Part shown: piece by piece, positions 36,445-48,799 of the stretch
How positions within the stretch are numbered: the stretch's first letter is position 1
Layout of the letters: each line of letters begins with the position of its first letter
Assembly: GCA_003342895.1 (NCBI GenBank)
Contig: PTFA01000304.1
Span: 706,623 to 770,622, forward strand
Origin: Casuarius casuarius
Taxonomy: Eukaryota; Chordata; Aves; Casuariiformes; Casuariidae
Direction: 5' to 3'
Length of the DNA stretch: 64,000 bases
Made by a program: the position numbers and the translations under genes
Notes under the pieces: model-generated
Databases searched by the model: none
What the model was told of the DNA's origin: nothing
What the model saw: the letters and a program-made list of their open reading frames with translations, nothing else

Positions 36445-38826
36445 GTAAGTCTACTGCTCATTCAAAACNGCATTTTAAAATAAACTGTGTATCCAGCTGG
36501 TGAGCATGGTGAGCTGTTTTATCTTTTTACTTCTCCCTTTCTGTACTCAGATGACTGAACTTCCATTCTTTTTGATTTTTTCCTTCTCCTGTCTGAGGCT
36601 AGTCCTTCACAGTGACATTGATCTTAAATCTTTTACCATTAGGAGGAATGGGGGTTAACATTATAATAATATTAACTGAGATCAAAACACGAGGCTCTGA
36701 CTCAGGAGTNAGAGATTCAGCTAGAAAGGCTCAGATTATGGACCACACGCCCAAAACACTACAGCAGCNCTTTACTCCGTGTCTGCATTCTTCAGTGGGA
36801 TCCAAGCTCGATGGGACAGGACACGTGCCTGTTCTGTTCCAGGAGCCATGTATCTATCAGCTGGTTTCCCAGCATTTTGGTTCCTAGAGTGTAGCTGGCT
36901 TATCCCTGGCCCCCTCTGAATATAGTCAGCATTCACTCACATTTGTCCATCTGACCTGTCCCTAAGCCACAATCTGTTGGCTCAGCATTGTGTCTGCTNC
37001 CTCAGATGACCTGTCTCTGCTCACCAAGGCAGCGTTTTTCTGCTAGGAGACACCTTTCTGTTCCATCCTACAGGATTCTGGCTTCTTCACTGTTTTACAG
37101 CAAAGGGCAAACCATTACAGCAAACGGTTCNGTGACTGGAGCCGGGCATAGTGAGATTGAGGCCATCTGCACACTGAAGCTTTTGTTGACACCGTAATTG
37201 CACTGGTGCAAAAAACTAGTGTAAACAGACTGCACTGGAGCAAACGGATTAACCCCTGCACTTTCTGCCATAAGCTCTGCAAAAAAGCCTGACATTAAGA
37301 CAATATGTGACGTAAACATATCAGTGTGAAAGCCTTACAGCTTGTTACGAGTCCTCCACCGAAGATGCAGACAAAGAAAAGACATAAAGTTGTAGAACGT
37401 CCTTGGAAGATGGAAGGGAAGTGTGTAAGATATAGATCTGCCTTGTGAGCATGATCTGTGGTCCAGCAGGGACCCAGCAGCATTGTCCTTGCCCATTTTA
37501 ACTGCCTGGGCACTACGTCACCACCGCTTGGCAGAGCACTGTTTGAGGCTATCAGTGCTTGCACTTTCCATGTTGGAATAATGAGACTTATTTTCACTTT
37601 GCAGTTGGGACTGAATGAAGCCTTCTCAGTGCCTTTCTAGATGAACAAAGATTGACCAAACATTTTGCGTTATCCGCGGTAGAATCTCACAGATGTTTCC
37701 TTGCAGAAATCTTAAGCAGAATACCAAATGTTTCAACACCACATACAAAGCTGGTCCAGAGCCAAACATTTACGATATTGTTTTGTGTTTGCCTATAGTA
37801 TTGCATGAGCCTGTCAAAGCTGCTTCCTGTTTTGGCTATTATATTTTGGGATGGAGAGCTTCCAAATACTAGCCAGATCCAAGGCAAGCTGTGCTCAGTA
37901 AAAATAAAAACAATAATATCAGCAGAAGTATAAATACTCAGATGAATAATTATCTCTTTATTATTTCCTGGCTTGCAAACTTATATGTGTTAATAGGAGA
38001 GGGGCAATTTTAAAAGACATATGCTAAATGTCAGCTAGCCAAAGATGTGAAAGACTGTTATTCTCACAACCTTTATATTTTACATGTCAAAGCAATATCC
38101 AACAAAATAGATATTTAAGACCCATCCCTATTTCCTTTCCTATTCGTACAATGGACATTGAATCAGGCTTGTGAACTTGTCCATTGTTAAGTCTATTGAA
38201 GACAAGGGGATGCTATTTCAGTATCACTGGCTGTATTTCAGACAGATATGAGAAGTGGCTAACATTATGGAATTGCTTGTGAAATAGGATTTAGAAGGAA
38301 GCATGTTGGTAGGATACCCAGTCTTATGAGAAAGAGTGTGACAATCAGATGAAGGAGGAAGGAATTCATGTGCGCGAGTCAGGTGATGCCCATCNCAAAC
38401 AAGTGGCTGTTTTTTTTGTTTTTTTAGCACCAGACCTAGAGCCTCTCCTTGGTCTCCTTGGTTTTTGTCTTACCTTTATATCTTTGGGGAAAATACTTCC
38501 AGATTTGCAATCTGGACTTATTCATTAGGACAGGATGATAGGAAATAAAAAATATTGTAAAATAAAATAGAGTAAAATAAAAGTATATGACTAGTTGAAA
38601 AAAATGAAAAACCCAACATTTTAGATAAAAAAAAAAATGAACCTTTCTCATTTTTTAGGTAATTTCTAAACCAAATCTTATTTTCCTGACCATTTCTATA
38701 ACANTGATGTTGCAAACCATATGCCACAGAGCGGACATGGAAACGATGTTTGTAAGACACTGAATTCAGATAAAGTGCATGCCTAACTATTACCACTATT
38801 GTCTAAATTTTCTTTTCAACCTGCAG

Positions 38827-38927
38827 GATGGAACTAATCAAAATCAGACAGAAGAAATTTGAGAGCTTAAAGCAAACAACTAGCCCTGTGATGCAATCAG
38901 AGAAAGAGCAGCAGCTCCAAGACGCAG
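38827..38927 (+). pseudogene. PIEZO beam-helix exon, intact
   Basis: Flanked by CCTGCAG and GACGCAG|GTAAAA. Translation MELIKIRQKKFESLK continues the beam helix (PIEZO MDRIKARQQKYKKGK) and is followed by a Glu/Gln-rich tail. Phase agrees with the exon at 36347-36444. Confidence 0.9.
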
Positions 38928-39333
38928 GTAAAACTGTGGTGTCACGTTAAGCGTGTCACAGTCACACGGGGGGAAGGTGTCTCTGTCCCTGTTCCGTCTT
39001 TGGGTTCTACAGAAGAATACTCCACATTGCCTCTAGATGGTTGGACCACAACTTCTGTCTGTCCCAGGCAGTTTTCACACCTGCCTTTGGGCCCACAGGA
39101 CTCTTGGAAAGCAAGAGCTGTGGCAAGCATTCCTGTGGCCTCCGTCGCAGTTGAGAGCAGACGTGGCAGATTGCCTCCACGGCTCACAAGCACGGCTCTC
39201 CTGCTGTACACACAACCCCAGCCTGCCCTGAGCAGCCCTCTGCAAGGAGGAATGTCATTCTTGGAACTGAAAGGGGAGGAAGGAAAATCTGCCCATCTGT
39301 TCTGTTACATTACTTTTACAATCATCTTTGCAG

Positions 39334-39402
39334 ANGAGGGTGAGAAGAAGGAGAATGACTACAAAAAGAAGTGGTGGCAACCTTGGGTGAACCTCACCTC
39401 GG
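39334..39402 (+). pseudogene. PIEZO exon: KKKWWQPWV motif
   Basis: A 69-bp exon between CTTTGCAG and CTCGG|GTAAGN. Translation EGEKKENDYKKKWWQPWVNL matches the PIEZO signature KKKQWWRPWVDH. Open frame. Confidence 0.92.
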
Positions 39403-39945
39403 GTAAGNTGAAAGCCAATGAACCATTACCAAAGGGAAAGATGATGTGTAGAAGTGGAAACAACATACCCTCCTGGAGGTGTGTGTCTGCACACAACCAC
39501 AACCTGCAGGAATGAAACCCAACTGCTCTCCCATAGCTGCATCAAGACCTACCTCATTTAAGAAGGAGAATGTGTGTATTTTAGCAAGATGTGTACAATT
39601 TTCCAGTCTGTCCCTCCCAAACACTACCATTGCCTGACATACTTCAGTGTAGATGGAAAATTATTTTCTTCACAGATGTTCCTATTTAGAGCTCAAGAAC
39701 TGCCTTAAAATATATAAAAATACATTAAAATACTAATAGAGTAGAAACATTAACAGTATGTTCCATTATACTATGGCTAACCTACTAAAATACATATCTC
39801 ATTTAAACCTAAGTTAAACATATGGACTAAGATTTCTAACAGTACGCTGATGTTTGAGATGCATAATTCATTTGGATTTTGAGGAGAACTGTGTTCCTAA
39901 ATGTCCTATTCATCTCTGATCTCCATCATTTTTTCATTGTTTTAG

Positions 39946-40060
39946 TGATTCGGGCTGGTAGTTACCTCCTCTTTGAGAGTGACAGTGAAGAGGAGGAGGA
40001 CCCAGGGCACACAGGAAAGCATNAGGAAGAATTGCCAAAGAAAAAAACCCAGCATTTCAG
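39946..40060 (+). pseudogene. PIEZO exon: acidic cluster after the beam
   Basis: Between TGTTTTAG and TTTCAG|GTGCAG, it encodes VIRAGSYLLFESDSEEEEDP, matching PIEZO VRSGDYYLFETDSEEEEEE. Phase matches the preceding exon. One N-containing codon is present. Confidence 0.93.
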
Positions 40061-40192
40061 GTGCAGCACTTTATCTTGGAAAACAGCAGCAGGGCCTGGG
40101 GGACAGGGCATTAGGTGGGGACCTNTGGAATTTAAGAGCTACTTCCAACTCCAGTAGTGAGTTATTTAAGGAATTTGATTGATTTTCCTGGG

Positions 40193-40268
40193 CATTAGTT
40201 TCTCTGTAAAATGGGGATAGTGAGGCTTACTTCTTTACTACAGCATTTCAAGATCTATGGGGGGAACA
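40193..40268 (-). mobile_element. Possible MIR fragment
   Basis: The segment TTAGTTTCTCTGTAAAATGG followed by GGATAGTGAGGCTTACTTC resembles the reverse complement of the MIR 5' half (CAGTTTCCTCATCTGTAAAATGGGGATAATA). Short and diverged. Confidence 0.5.
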
Positions 40269-41162
40269 GTATAGGTATTGCTGTTACATATGGCAGCTGG
40301 ACATCAAGAAGTATTTTTCTGCTACTGCTTGACCTCCCCGCAGGGAGCAGAGAGGGTCAGTGAACTGTTGTTGGGAGTGTGGAGTCAAAGGAAAGGGAAG
40401 CGGGGTTGGGGAGGGAGAAGCTNCACTACACTGGATGAGTGAGCAGATATGAGGCCACTCCAATGAGTCCATGAGAAGCAGCACTACCCAGGCTCTGCTA
40501 GCTGGACAGATCTGTCCAGCTCCTCAGCAGAGAACAACAGGGCTTCTCCATGCAGCTTGCCTGTGAAGCTTGGATGACCAGCTCTACATTGGCTCCGAGA
40601 ACAAGGGGACAGGATGAAATCGGAGGACAGAGAATGAAAGACGACAAAGAGCACCAGAGGCTGGCAGCTAATGGGGAAAGCACTAGACACTTGGCCATGG
40701 CGGCTTTCTAACCATATCAGACTAACTGGAGCAGCCCAGGAATAAGAAAAACTGCACGCAACACGTCAGCAAGTACAGATGGCTATCAGGGTCCAGAGGG
40801 GTCTGAGGAAACATTAAATACGTATATCCCTATAGTGCACAAGCTGCAAATACCACAAGGTTATACCACACAAAAACAGGCCAAAAAACATGAGACTTCT
40901 TGTCCTCAACATACTCCACATGCTAGATAAAGTCTTCCCTTGTCTCCTGCCCCCATGTCCATACCTCNGCCCCCATACTTGTGAATTCCAGTGCAGCCTT
41001 CGATGATGTGACCTCCGTATAGCTTCAAAAGCCCATTCATTTCGGTGAGCAGTGGAAGGGCCCAGAATTCATGCACGGTGGAAAGATGTCTAGACAAAAT
41101 TTATGTGGCTTTGTATGTTTGTATTCCTATACGGCACAGGAGAGGTGAGAATTGAATGCTGT

Positions 41163-41206
41163 GAAGAAGAAGAAGAAGAGAGAGAGAGCAAGAGAGCGAG
41201 CGCTTA
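41163..41206. repeat. (GAA)n/(GA)n simple repeat
   Basis: A purine-rich run of GAA then GA units. It lies where the Lys/Glu/Arg-rich cytoplasmic exons of PIEZO are expected, so it could be an expanded remnant of one, but no alignment supports that. Confidence 0.8.
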
Positions 41207-41406
41207 GATGAACCGGTAAGGCAATCTATGTTGTAGCAAATGCATAAGCCCTTGTATACAAGGTGTCAATAAAAAGATTAAGATGACTTGAAGTGAGCTT
41301 TGCAACTTAATACCACCATAACAAGCATCGAGGAATTAAAATAGCAATGGAAAAGCATGGTGAATCATTCCCTGTTTGTAAATGCATGTCTTTTTCCTGC
41401 TAACAG

Positions 41407-41572
41407 AAAAGATTATCCAAAGAGTAATCAGTATTGCCAAGTTTATATGGGTATTTCTTCATGCATTGCTAGATGATACTACAGGGGCACTGAATTCTCT
41501 CTGCAAAGACAACCTGGACATTGCAAATGTACTCAGAATTGAAAGATGCATGCTACAGCATGAAATCAATAG
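41407..41572 (+). pseudogene. PIEZO exon remnant, donor lost
   Basis: After GCTAACAG it encodes KIIQRVISIAKFIWVFLHAL and DIANVLRIERCMLQHEIN, matching PIEZO NIIKRIFNILKFTWV and DISTVLRIERCMLTREIK. At the 3' end the expected GT reads GA (ATAG|GATATG), and reading on meets a stop directly. Confidence 0.94.
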
Positions 41573-42158
41573 GATATGAACACTACAGTTCACATGCATT
41601 GTAGCTTTCAGCGTGAACTGCATATCTGAATTCACTGAATTCCTACTGTTACATGCTGGAAATTCTGGGCTCTATCCTGAAATCATTTTACATAGAAAAC
41701 ACTGTCAGATGAGAAAATAATGCATTAATTCTCCTACGGATAACAGTCTGAAAACCAAAAAGTTTTCACTGGTCCCTTTCGCCCAGCTCAGGACTTCATT
41801 TCAACTCACTTTTGATTCTTTTTTTTCCGTATTAATCACAGCTCTGCATATTCTTGGTATCCATTTAGATGTCCAAAGCAATCTGAAAAAAAAAAGAAGC
41901 TTAATAATTCTATTCAGGTTATATAGAGAAGACTGGTAGATATCAGCATTGTTTTCTGCAGCAGGTGAGAGCAAGGAGAAGGACATATGTTGCGTAGAAA
42001 GAGATTTAAAGCTGAACCTAGCTGTATGTTCTAGAGGTGAGAATTCATGTGGGACCTCAGAGGTCTTGCAGGATAGAACATACCTTATAATCATTTTCTT
42101 CAGCAAAAGAGAGCACTGTATTTCTGCTACTNGATTAATTCTGTATTCATTTTTGAAG

Positions 42159-42337
42159 GGAAATGACACTGCCCTCCAACATTATAACATGAGGAAGGGT
42201 CAGCAGGCACAAGCAACTCTCTATGAAAGACACAAAATGGAAGGCTCTGAGGAGGATAAGAAGGAAAATGCAGTATCTGAGTGCCAGCAGACATCCAGAG
42301 ATGATGCCCTACTGCTCTCTGAAACCGTTGCATCCAG
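42159..42337 (+). pseudogene. Probable PIEZO linker exon
   Basis: An open 179-bp segment between TTTGAAG and CATCCAG|GTGAAT. It begins in phase 0 with GN, as does the PIEZO exon that follows the REIKK segment. The remainder (such as EGSEEDKKENAVSECQQ) is a hydrophilic linker with little identity. Assigned by position and phase. Confidence 0.6.
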
Positions 42338-42524
42338 GTGAATGGACAGTGATGATGATTACCATAACTCTTTGGAGCTGTAGAGACATCACTACAGGCA
42401 CTCAGCACCAGGCAATATTTGCTAAATTTGCTAGACTGCTTAAACTCTTATGACCTGTTACTGTAGCATCTGAACAGCTCATAGATATTAATATAGTTAA
42501 TATATTATCCTGTATCACTGGATA

Positions 42525-42610
42525 TCATTCTTATTCTATAGGTGGGGAAATGAGATACAAAGGATCATCACTAGTACAAAGTCACAGAAAAAGCCCTAGG
42601 AGCAAGGATA
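42525..42610 (+). mobile_element. Possible MIR fragment
   Basis: ATTCTATAGGTGGGGAAATG followed by AGATACAAAGGATCATC and ACAAAGTCACAGAAAAAGCC follows the MIR core order (TTTTACAGATGGGGAAACTGAGGC... CAAGGTCACACAG). Diverged. Confidence 0.55.
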
Positions 42611-42990
42611 TCCTAAAACTTATAAAACCTCATTTCAACTTTTGTTAAAGTTCTCCATTTCTAAATTATAGACCAGCCTTACTCCCAAGACTCAAAATCA
42701 GCAGCACTCTTGTAGTTAGCAAGCCAGAGACTGCTCCAGAGTAAATACAGAATAACTTAGAATATTCAAGAACAGAGAGATGATATACTTTGAGTATATG
42801 AAATGCATAGAAATGTAAAATTATTTCTCCGTAAGGTAAATGTTATCAGAATTAAAATAATTGCAGATTCACAAAGACGGGATTGGTGTGGGAATTCAGA
42901 ACATGCCTGATATTTGCCACTTGGCAAGAGCTTTTTGTCATCTCTGCCTAGAATGATCTGGACACTGTCTATTAAAAATTTTTGTGATAG

Positions 42991-43283
42991 GTCTAGAGAT
43001 GTTTTAAACAATACATTTGAGCCAAGGGACTGTGACCAAGATGCTGAAGAAGTAAGTGGAGACGAAGCAGCAGAGAAGATGGAAGCTGAAGACAGCATCA
43101 AAGGCATGGTGCCAGAAATGAATCCTTCACCTTCTTCCTGTGCTAAATTTCCCAACCCGGAGAACTGTTCATTAGATGCAGCAGATCATGTTGCTTCGCC
43201 ATCAGTTCAGAGGAGCAAAGCATTAGGCAGGCCATAAAAGAAATTCCTGTTAAGATGACTGCCAGTGAACTACTACTGAACAG
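42991..43283 (+). pseudogene. PIEZO linker exon with frameshift
   Basis: The main frame encodes an acidic variable linker (DQDAEEVSGDEAAEKMEAED) and stops near 43236. A second frame near the 3' end reads PVKMTASELLLNR, matching PIEZO HELTASELLLKK, which ends this exon. The frame change lies near 43225. The donor is AACAG|GCAAGA, either a GC-type donor or a mutated GT. Confidence 0.82.
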
Positions 43284-43990
43284 GCAAGAAAAACCTAAAA
43301 ACAAATCCAACTGTTACGATATGTGTGTGTTCAATACAACATCTTAAAGAAATATAATAGCACTTAATAGTTTCCAGTTTTTACCTCTCTCCAAAAAGGA
43401 CTGGAATCATGTGTGGACTAAAAAGGTTATGTAAATCAGCTGGTATAAATCAGCATTACTGCATTCACAGAGAACATGTGCCAGTTCTGAGTGGGCATCT
43501 GCCTCTCAGGGTTACACCCTCTGCCAGTGTTAGAAGTAACGCCATAGGCAGGAACTGATGCTCATTTTCACACTGCACGTTTTGTTTACGGCCTTTTAAA
43601 GAAAATGAAACTTTTGACAAAGTAATTTAGCAACTGTTTAGTACCCTGCTTGATGTGCAAGTATGTAAACACACCCTTGTAATTTAGGAGCAGTAACAGA
43701 GTAGGTACAGACTAGGTGATTTACCGTATGTCATTTTAGTACCAATAAATCAGCCCTAGGATACTGAAATATGATTATTGGTGGATATAGTCAGCAATAG
43801 CTTTTAGTAAGACTTGGTGAACAGGCTGTTGAAACTTCACACCTGCAGTTCTGAAGAGGTTCCTCTATGCCATCCTTTTGGTCTGATTTATTTAATCATC
43901 TGCGTCAAAAACTCTGGTTAGCAATCTCACGCCCTTTTTCCTAGAAAATATAATTGATTCCTTTGCATATTTTTTTGTTCTGTGGTTCAG

Positions 43991-44247
43991 GATGTTGCAC
44001 GACAGTGAACTGGAAGACTCAGAAGTTTTATCAGAGTCTGCCTCATCCTTTAAAGCTGGACTTTGCTTTGTACAATGCTGTGGTGTCCAAGTCAGAAATG
44101 CTTTGCTATTTTGTGATCATTCTGAATCACATGGTTTTGGCTTCAGTCCTCACTTTGGTTCTGCCCATTCTTATTTTTCTCTGGGCCATGTTATCTGTTC
44201 CAAGGCCTACAAAATTCTTCTGGATGACAGCAATTATTTATACACAG
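43991..44247 (+). pseudogene. PIEZO exon remnant: 1-bp deletion and lost donor
   Basis: It starts MLHDSELEDSE (PIEZO MFHDDELEESE), then the frame changes near 44025, consistent with loss of one A in the Glu-Lys junction. The new frame gives KSEMLCYFVIILNHMVLAS, then LPILIFLWAMLSVPRP and FWMTAIIYT, nearly identical to PIEZO2. At 44247 the donor GT is absent (ACACAG|CTATGT), and a 38-bp-offset duplicate of the exon end follows. Confidence 0.97.
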
Positions 44248-44285
44248 CTATGTTTTCCTGGATGACAGCCATTACATTTTTCTCA
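44221..44285. repeat. Imperfect local duplication over exon end
   Basis: TGGATGACAGCAATTATTTA at 44221 is repeated as TGGATGACAGCCATTACATT at 44259, offset 38 bp. The duplication covers the exon 3' end and coincides with the loss of the donor. Confidence 0.75.
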
Positions 44286-44684
44286 CTACTGCTAAAGTTT
44301 TTCTTAACATTGAAGCAAGTGGCTTTGTAAATAAGTCATTTCTAAAGTATAGTAAACTTCTCTTAGGACCAATGTTTAAGTGGATTAGTAAGGGGATAAT
44401 ACTTAAAAAAAAAAATGGTGCATGAACTGTAGGCATTTATTGACTTGGAAACAAGAAATAAGTTGAGTAGAAAGAGAAAATATCTATCCACCAAAAAGTT
44501 CCACTGGCTTTCAGAGAAAGGCTTGCTCTCCAGAATTTCAAACCATTAAGAATGTCTGTTGGACATTCGCTATGGTTCTTGGAGCCATTCCCTATTCTTA
44601 AAAGATCTGCAAATCCTTCTGAGAATACTTAGTCTCTATAGGTTTGTATCTTCCAACTCATTCGGTTTCTTTTTTTCTCTCTAG

Positions 44685-44873
44685 ATAACAGTAGTTGTCA
44701 AATATTTTTAGCAGTTTGGATTCTTTCCATGGACCACTAAATTGTATTGTGCCATCAATGCAGAAGAACCGTTCGTTCTGTCAAATATTGTTGGGATTGA
44801 GAAGAAGCCCGGCTATGTGCACTTTGATCTCATCCAGCTGCTTGCTTTGTTCTTTCACAGGTCAATCCTGAAG
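44685..44873 (+). pseudogene. PIEZO exon remnant with in-frame TAG
   Basis: Flanked by TCTCTCTAG and CTGAAG|GTACAG. The frame reads ITVVVKYF, then TAG at 44709-44711 where PIEZO has a Phe codon, then QFGFFPW, IVGIEKKPGY and DLIQLLALFFHRSILK. All match PIEZO (VVKYFFQFGFFPW, IIGVEKKEGY, DLIQLLALFFHRSILK). Confidence 0.97.
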
Positions 44874-45014
44874 GTACAGGGTCCTATACCGGAAGAGGAA
44901 ATTATTCTTTTTTTCCCAAACTCCGATACACATTTGCAATTAAAATCAAATGCTGCTGAACGTGCTTTCTCTTAATTTTTGTTATAAATCCAAAACTGAC
45001 TTTTGTGTTTTAAG

Positions 45015-45049
45015 GAATATGGCCTCAGCATCCAAATATTGATTTGAAG
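45015..45049 (+). pseudogene. Possible mini-exon of PIEZO
   Basis: A 35-bp segment between TTTTAAG and TGAAG|GTAAAT reads EYGLSIQ before a stop. Its position fits the short PIEZO exon with CHGLWDEDD, but identity is low. Confidence 0.35.
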
Positions 45050-45448
45050 GTAAATTTAAGATCTGCTTCTCAGCTTTGTAAAAGGCTAAATCACAGATCT
45101 AAACATCACTAGCCCTAATTCTTTGGCTACATGATTCAAATAAATGCTGCATATTTAATAGAAGGTGTGCATATACCCTAGTAGTTGGAGCCTTGGGAGG
45201 AAAAATTACAGTCCCTTTGAAGGGCAGTAAGTTGTGCCATGAATTCTGGGGAATCTGAAATGTTGATCTAAATCTGTGAGGTTGGGTTCATTATTTATTC
45301 ACCATAAAAGCCTTTCTTAAATCTGAAGTGCAGGCTCTCTTTATGGCCATTCCCATTTTTGTCCTTTTCCTTATCTGATGGGTGATTTGAGATTTTCATA
45401 ACTCACAGACTTCAATTGTATTTTGCTTTCTTAAAATATTCCTTTTAG

Positions 45449-45535
45449 TGCCATGGACTGTGTTTGAATGTGTTGATATTCCTGATTCCAAGAAGAAAAG
45501 ACCAACTAGATGGCAAAAGAAAAAGCAGCGCAGAG
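45449..45535 (+). pseudogene. Probable PIEZO basic linker exon
   Basis: An 87-bp open segment between CTTTTAG and GCAGAG|GTAATT ending in KKKRPTRWQKKKQRR. PIEZO has a basic, poorly conserved linker at this place. Assigned by position and composition. Confidence 0.5.
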
Positions 45536-45885
45536 GTAATTTCGTGGAAGAGAAACCTGGGTCAATGAGATGGCATCTTTTCAGATAGCATAATCCTTCA
45601 GCAAGTGTTTTCAGAGGAAGNGTGACAACCCCAGGGAATGGAGGCCATTGGATTCTCAAAGCTATTTTTGTACATTTAAAGAGAAGTATGTTCCATTTTA
45701 AATTAAGATAGGAAGAATACAACAAAAATACAACTGTGTTGACTGAATGAGTGCATTCTTGCCACAGTTAAAACAGAACCAGTCATCTTCCCAGGGAAAT
45801 TAGGAAACATGCCATAATGAAAAAAAATTTGCCTTTTTTTTTTTTTTTTTTTAAAGACAGATGTTATTTGTCTTTCATTTGGTAG

Positions 45886-46018
45886 ATAAGCTTCATAAGA
45901 AGAAAGCAAGGAAGAGATGGAATCATTTTGGAAGGAATCTCAGCAGTAAGAAGAAACTTCTCAAGCATAAGATGAAACAACTGATACTGAAGACAAAGCA
46001 GATGGTGGTTAAAACATA
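45886..46018 (+). pseudogene. Probable PIEZO basic linker exon
   Basis: After TTTGGTAG the frame encodes DKLHKKKARKRWNHFGRN and a Lys-rich helix, then stops at 46016-46018. It precedes the exon matching VPIKQFFYNLIHPE, where PIEZO has the KLQEHLIKAKAF-type helix. No GT donor was evident. Confidence 0.5.
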
Positions 46019-46181
46019 ACTTGAATACTACTTCTAGCCTCNGTTAAAAAGATGCACTTAAGCCCAGTAGTTTTATTAATTCCAGTCTTCATAGGCTGCA
46101 TGCATTAAGGACATGCATTTCTGCATTTTAAAGACTCTTTAGCAGAAATTTTCACTAAAACATCCNATTTTTATTCCCTAG

Positions 46182-46329
46182 TGCCCTTCAAGTCTACTGG
46201 CCCATCAGGCAGTTCTTCTGTGATATCATTCATCCAGAGCAGTGCTCTGTGTGAAATGTCTGTACTCCAATGTTTTTGGTTGACATGATCAGTTTTATTA
46301 TCATTGTCTTTGGATACTGGGCTTTTGGG
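46182..46329 (+). pseudogene. PIEZO exon remnant with in-frame TGA
   Basis: Flanked by TTCCCTAG and TTTGGG|GTAAGC. The frame gives ALQVYWPIRQFFCDIIHPEQ, then TGA at 46252-46254, then MFLVDMISFIIIVFGYWAFG. PIEZO reads YVPIKQFFYNLIHPEYSAVT and MFLADTVDFIIIVFGFWAFG. Confidence 0.97.
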
Positions 46330-46567
46330 GTAAGCAAAAGAGTGAATTTGGTTCTATAGCCTGTGGAGCAAGATCATTTGATTCTTNACTTAGAGACAAT
46401 AACATACATTCAAAAGTCTCTACTGAGACTTTATTCTTAAAGCTGGGGTTTAGGAGAACCCTCTGAGAGACTGTTTCAATGATGAAAACTGGAAGTCTGT
46501 ATCCATAAGCCTGTGTAAGACATGCACTTTGTATTCACTTTAGCTGATTGATTACTTTGCTCTGCCA

Positions 46568-46632
46568 CTAGGAACATGATGGGAATTTCCTCTGATTACT
46601 CTATTCCTAGGAACNTGATGGGAATTTCCTCT
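46568..46632. repeat. Imperfect direct duplication, 39-bp offset
   Basis: CTAGGAACATGATGGGAATT with the following TTCCTCT occurs at 46568-46593 and again at 46607-46632, the second copy with one N. It lies in a PIEZO-remnant intron. Confidence 0.9.
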
Positions 46633-47461
46633 AATCCACAGCCACTCTTTTTGTTTGATTTCTGATTCAGCCTTAAACTCCAGTGAAACAACAGCTCAGA
46701 TGAATATCAGAGTGACTAACCATGATAATGGGAGAAGGGGAGGCACAAGAGAAGAACATGAAAACAAAATGCAGATGTGGCAAGGTCACTACTTCCCAAG
46801 AAAAGCAAGCCATGTGCTTTGAGGTCTTCCCAAAGTATTTTCCTTTCCTGGGCAATGCTGGAGAGCTTCTGTGCAGGATGGGAGCAGATCTCAGCGCAGA
46901 GATAAGACATGAAAAACTAGTGAGAAACAAATCAGAGGGCCTTGGATGACTCCCCAAGGAAATGAGCAGTCCTAAATTCCATCAAGATCACGACTTACGA
47001 AGGGCACCACTTTAACAGGAGAAATGCTCTTTCAGGATCAGATTACCAGAGCCAAAGTGAGGCCAGCTTCACTTCCAAACTGCTCTTAGTGCCAACTGGG
47101 AACAATAAATTTCTAGAGAAAAATGCTCAGCTTAATCTCTGAAATGTTGTTAGCTTGGCTGCTTGCATACTGCAGCGCACTCCTCTAGGCCAAGCTTTGC
47201 AATGAGATGCAAAAGGGAGCTTACACCATAAATGCATTTTGAGGCTCTTAGCTCTGCATCTCTCTTTCCACAGCTGGCTGTTGCTAAAGTGACTGCTTCA
47301 ATAAAAGAGAAGTGGATACTAACCTGGGAAGAGAGGCAGCAATACCAGTTGATGGCTCTTAGGAGAGAAAAAAAACTTTGCAAAATAGTCTTAGCAATAA
47401 AAAAGGAGGGCAGGGACAGAGAAATTAAAAGCTGGATCAGGATCTGAATCCTCCCCCCTTT

Positions 47462-47492
<31 letters not shown>

Positions 47493-47494
47493 AA
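47462..47494. repeat. A-rich (GAAAA)n simple repeat
   Basis: A short run of GAAAA units flanked by poly-A; low complexity, intronic. Confidence 0.9.
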
Positions 47495-47910
47495 CAGGAT
47501 CAGATAAAAACTTCAGCTCTAAAACCTCTGAAATATGGGAATGAGAAATCTAGGGCAGAGCAGTATGAAAGCATTTGGTATGGGGAGCTTCAAGAAACAG
47601 ACGTGTCAGGCTTGAATGTAGGATTGGTGCCCATTCATACNTTAAACATATCACCAAATAAAACTGTTCAAAAATACTATCTTTGAACCCTTTCTTATGC
47701 ATCCATGGTGTTGTTTATCTGTGCCTTTCTTAAAGATGCATTCAGTGGCATTACTTACCTAAACAGCAATAATGCACATAAGCGCAGATCCAAATTTTCA
47801 GTTATTCTACGGGATATATCAAATCACCAGACTAACTCAGTCATGTGTGTTGGTATACAGATTCTTCTCCTCTTTCTATGACAAATCCCAGTCTCCATGA
47901 TTCATTTCAG

Positions 47911-48125
47911 AAACATTCAGCAGCTGCTGACATCGCTGAACCGCTTTCAGAAGATCAGGTCCCAGCAGCCTTTTTGGTGATGCTCCCGTCTCAGTTTGGC
48001 ACAATGACTGTGGACCGGGCTATATCTTTAAGGAGGACCATGTTTGGGAAGTGTGTATTCTGGGTGGTCCTTGTCTTTGGCATTCACTTTTGGATGTTTT
48101 TCATCTTACCAGGCATTACTGAAAG
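47911..48125 (+). pseudogene. PIEZO exon remnant, intact, pore-proximal helices
   Basis: A 215-bp exon between TTTCAG and GAAAG|GTATTA. Translation has KHSAAADIAEPLSEDQVPAA, then QFGTMTVDRAISLRR and VFGIHFWMFFILPGITER, nearly identical to PIEZO2. Open frame; phase agrees with neighbours. Confidence 0.98.
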
Positions 48126-48799
48126 GTATTAGCCTGCCCAGTTTCATATAATATACTTCTCATGCCCTTAGGCCCATCCACCACTTTCAATGGAGAAATG
48201 AGAATATGTGCTTTTGGCTGGTAAGCTGTGACGGGAATATTTGGAAATGGATAGATAGATGGACACTGTGAACTTCGGGTTTTCCAGCAGTCCACAACTG
48301 AGAAGCACAGCATGTTCTGGGCAATGACTATGCAAAAACATATGATTAATTGTAGTTTAGTTTGCCTCTACAGACTGTGTCNGTGGTCCATATGCCTGCT
48401 CAGATGTGGTAAAAAATATTTGATCCGATAAGGCAGCCTAAGTTCTACCAGGAAAGAGCCATCTGCATATGTACGAAATATGGAAAAAGAAAAGTCCCAG
48501 CAAGAAATATTTGCCCAGCCTTAGCTATATCCTGTCAAAAGCACTTCTCTATAAGTAGACCTCAATCTTCTTGGGCTTCTTATTGTTCAAGCTACAGAGA
48601 AAAGAACAGTATTTAGCAGGGCTTCCAGCTCTGGCATATAGCCTCTACACTGAATCTTGAGTTTTGCTGGGTTCAGATTTGGTCCAGGTTTTAACAAAGA
48701 GGTCAAATCAATTATTTTGAAATAGTCACATTTATGTTCTTTAAAAAAGCTTTCATGAGAAAAATACTGAAGCAAATCCTATGATCTGCTCATTTTCAG

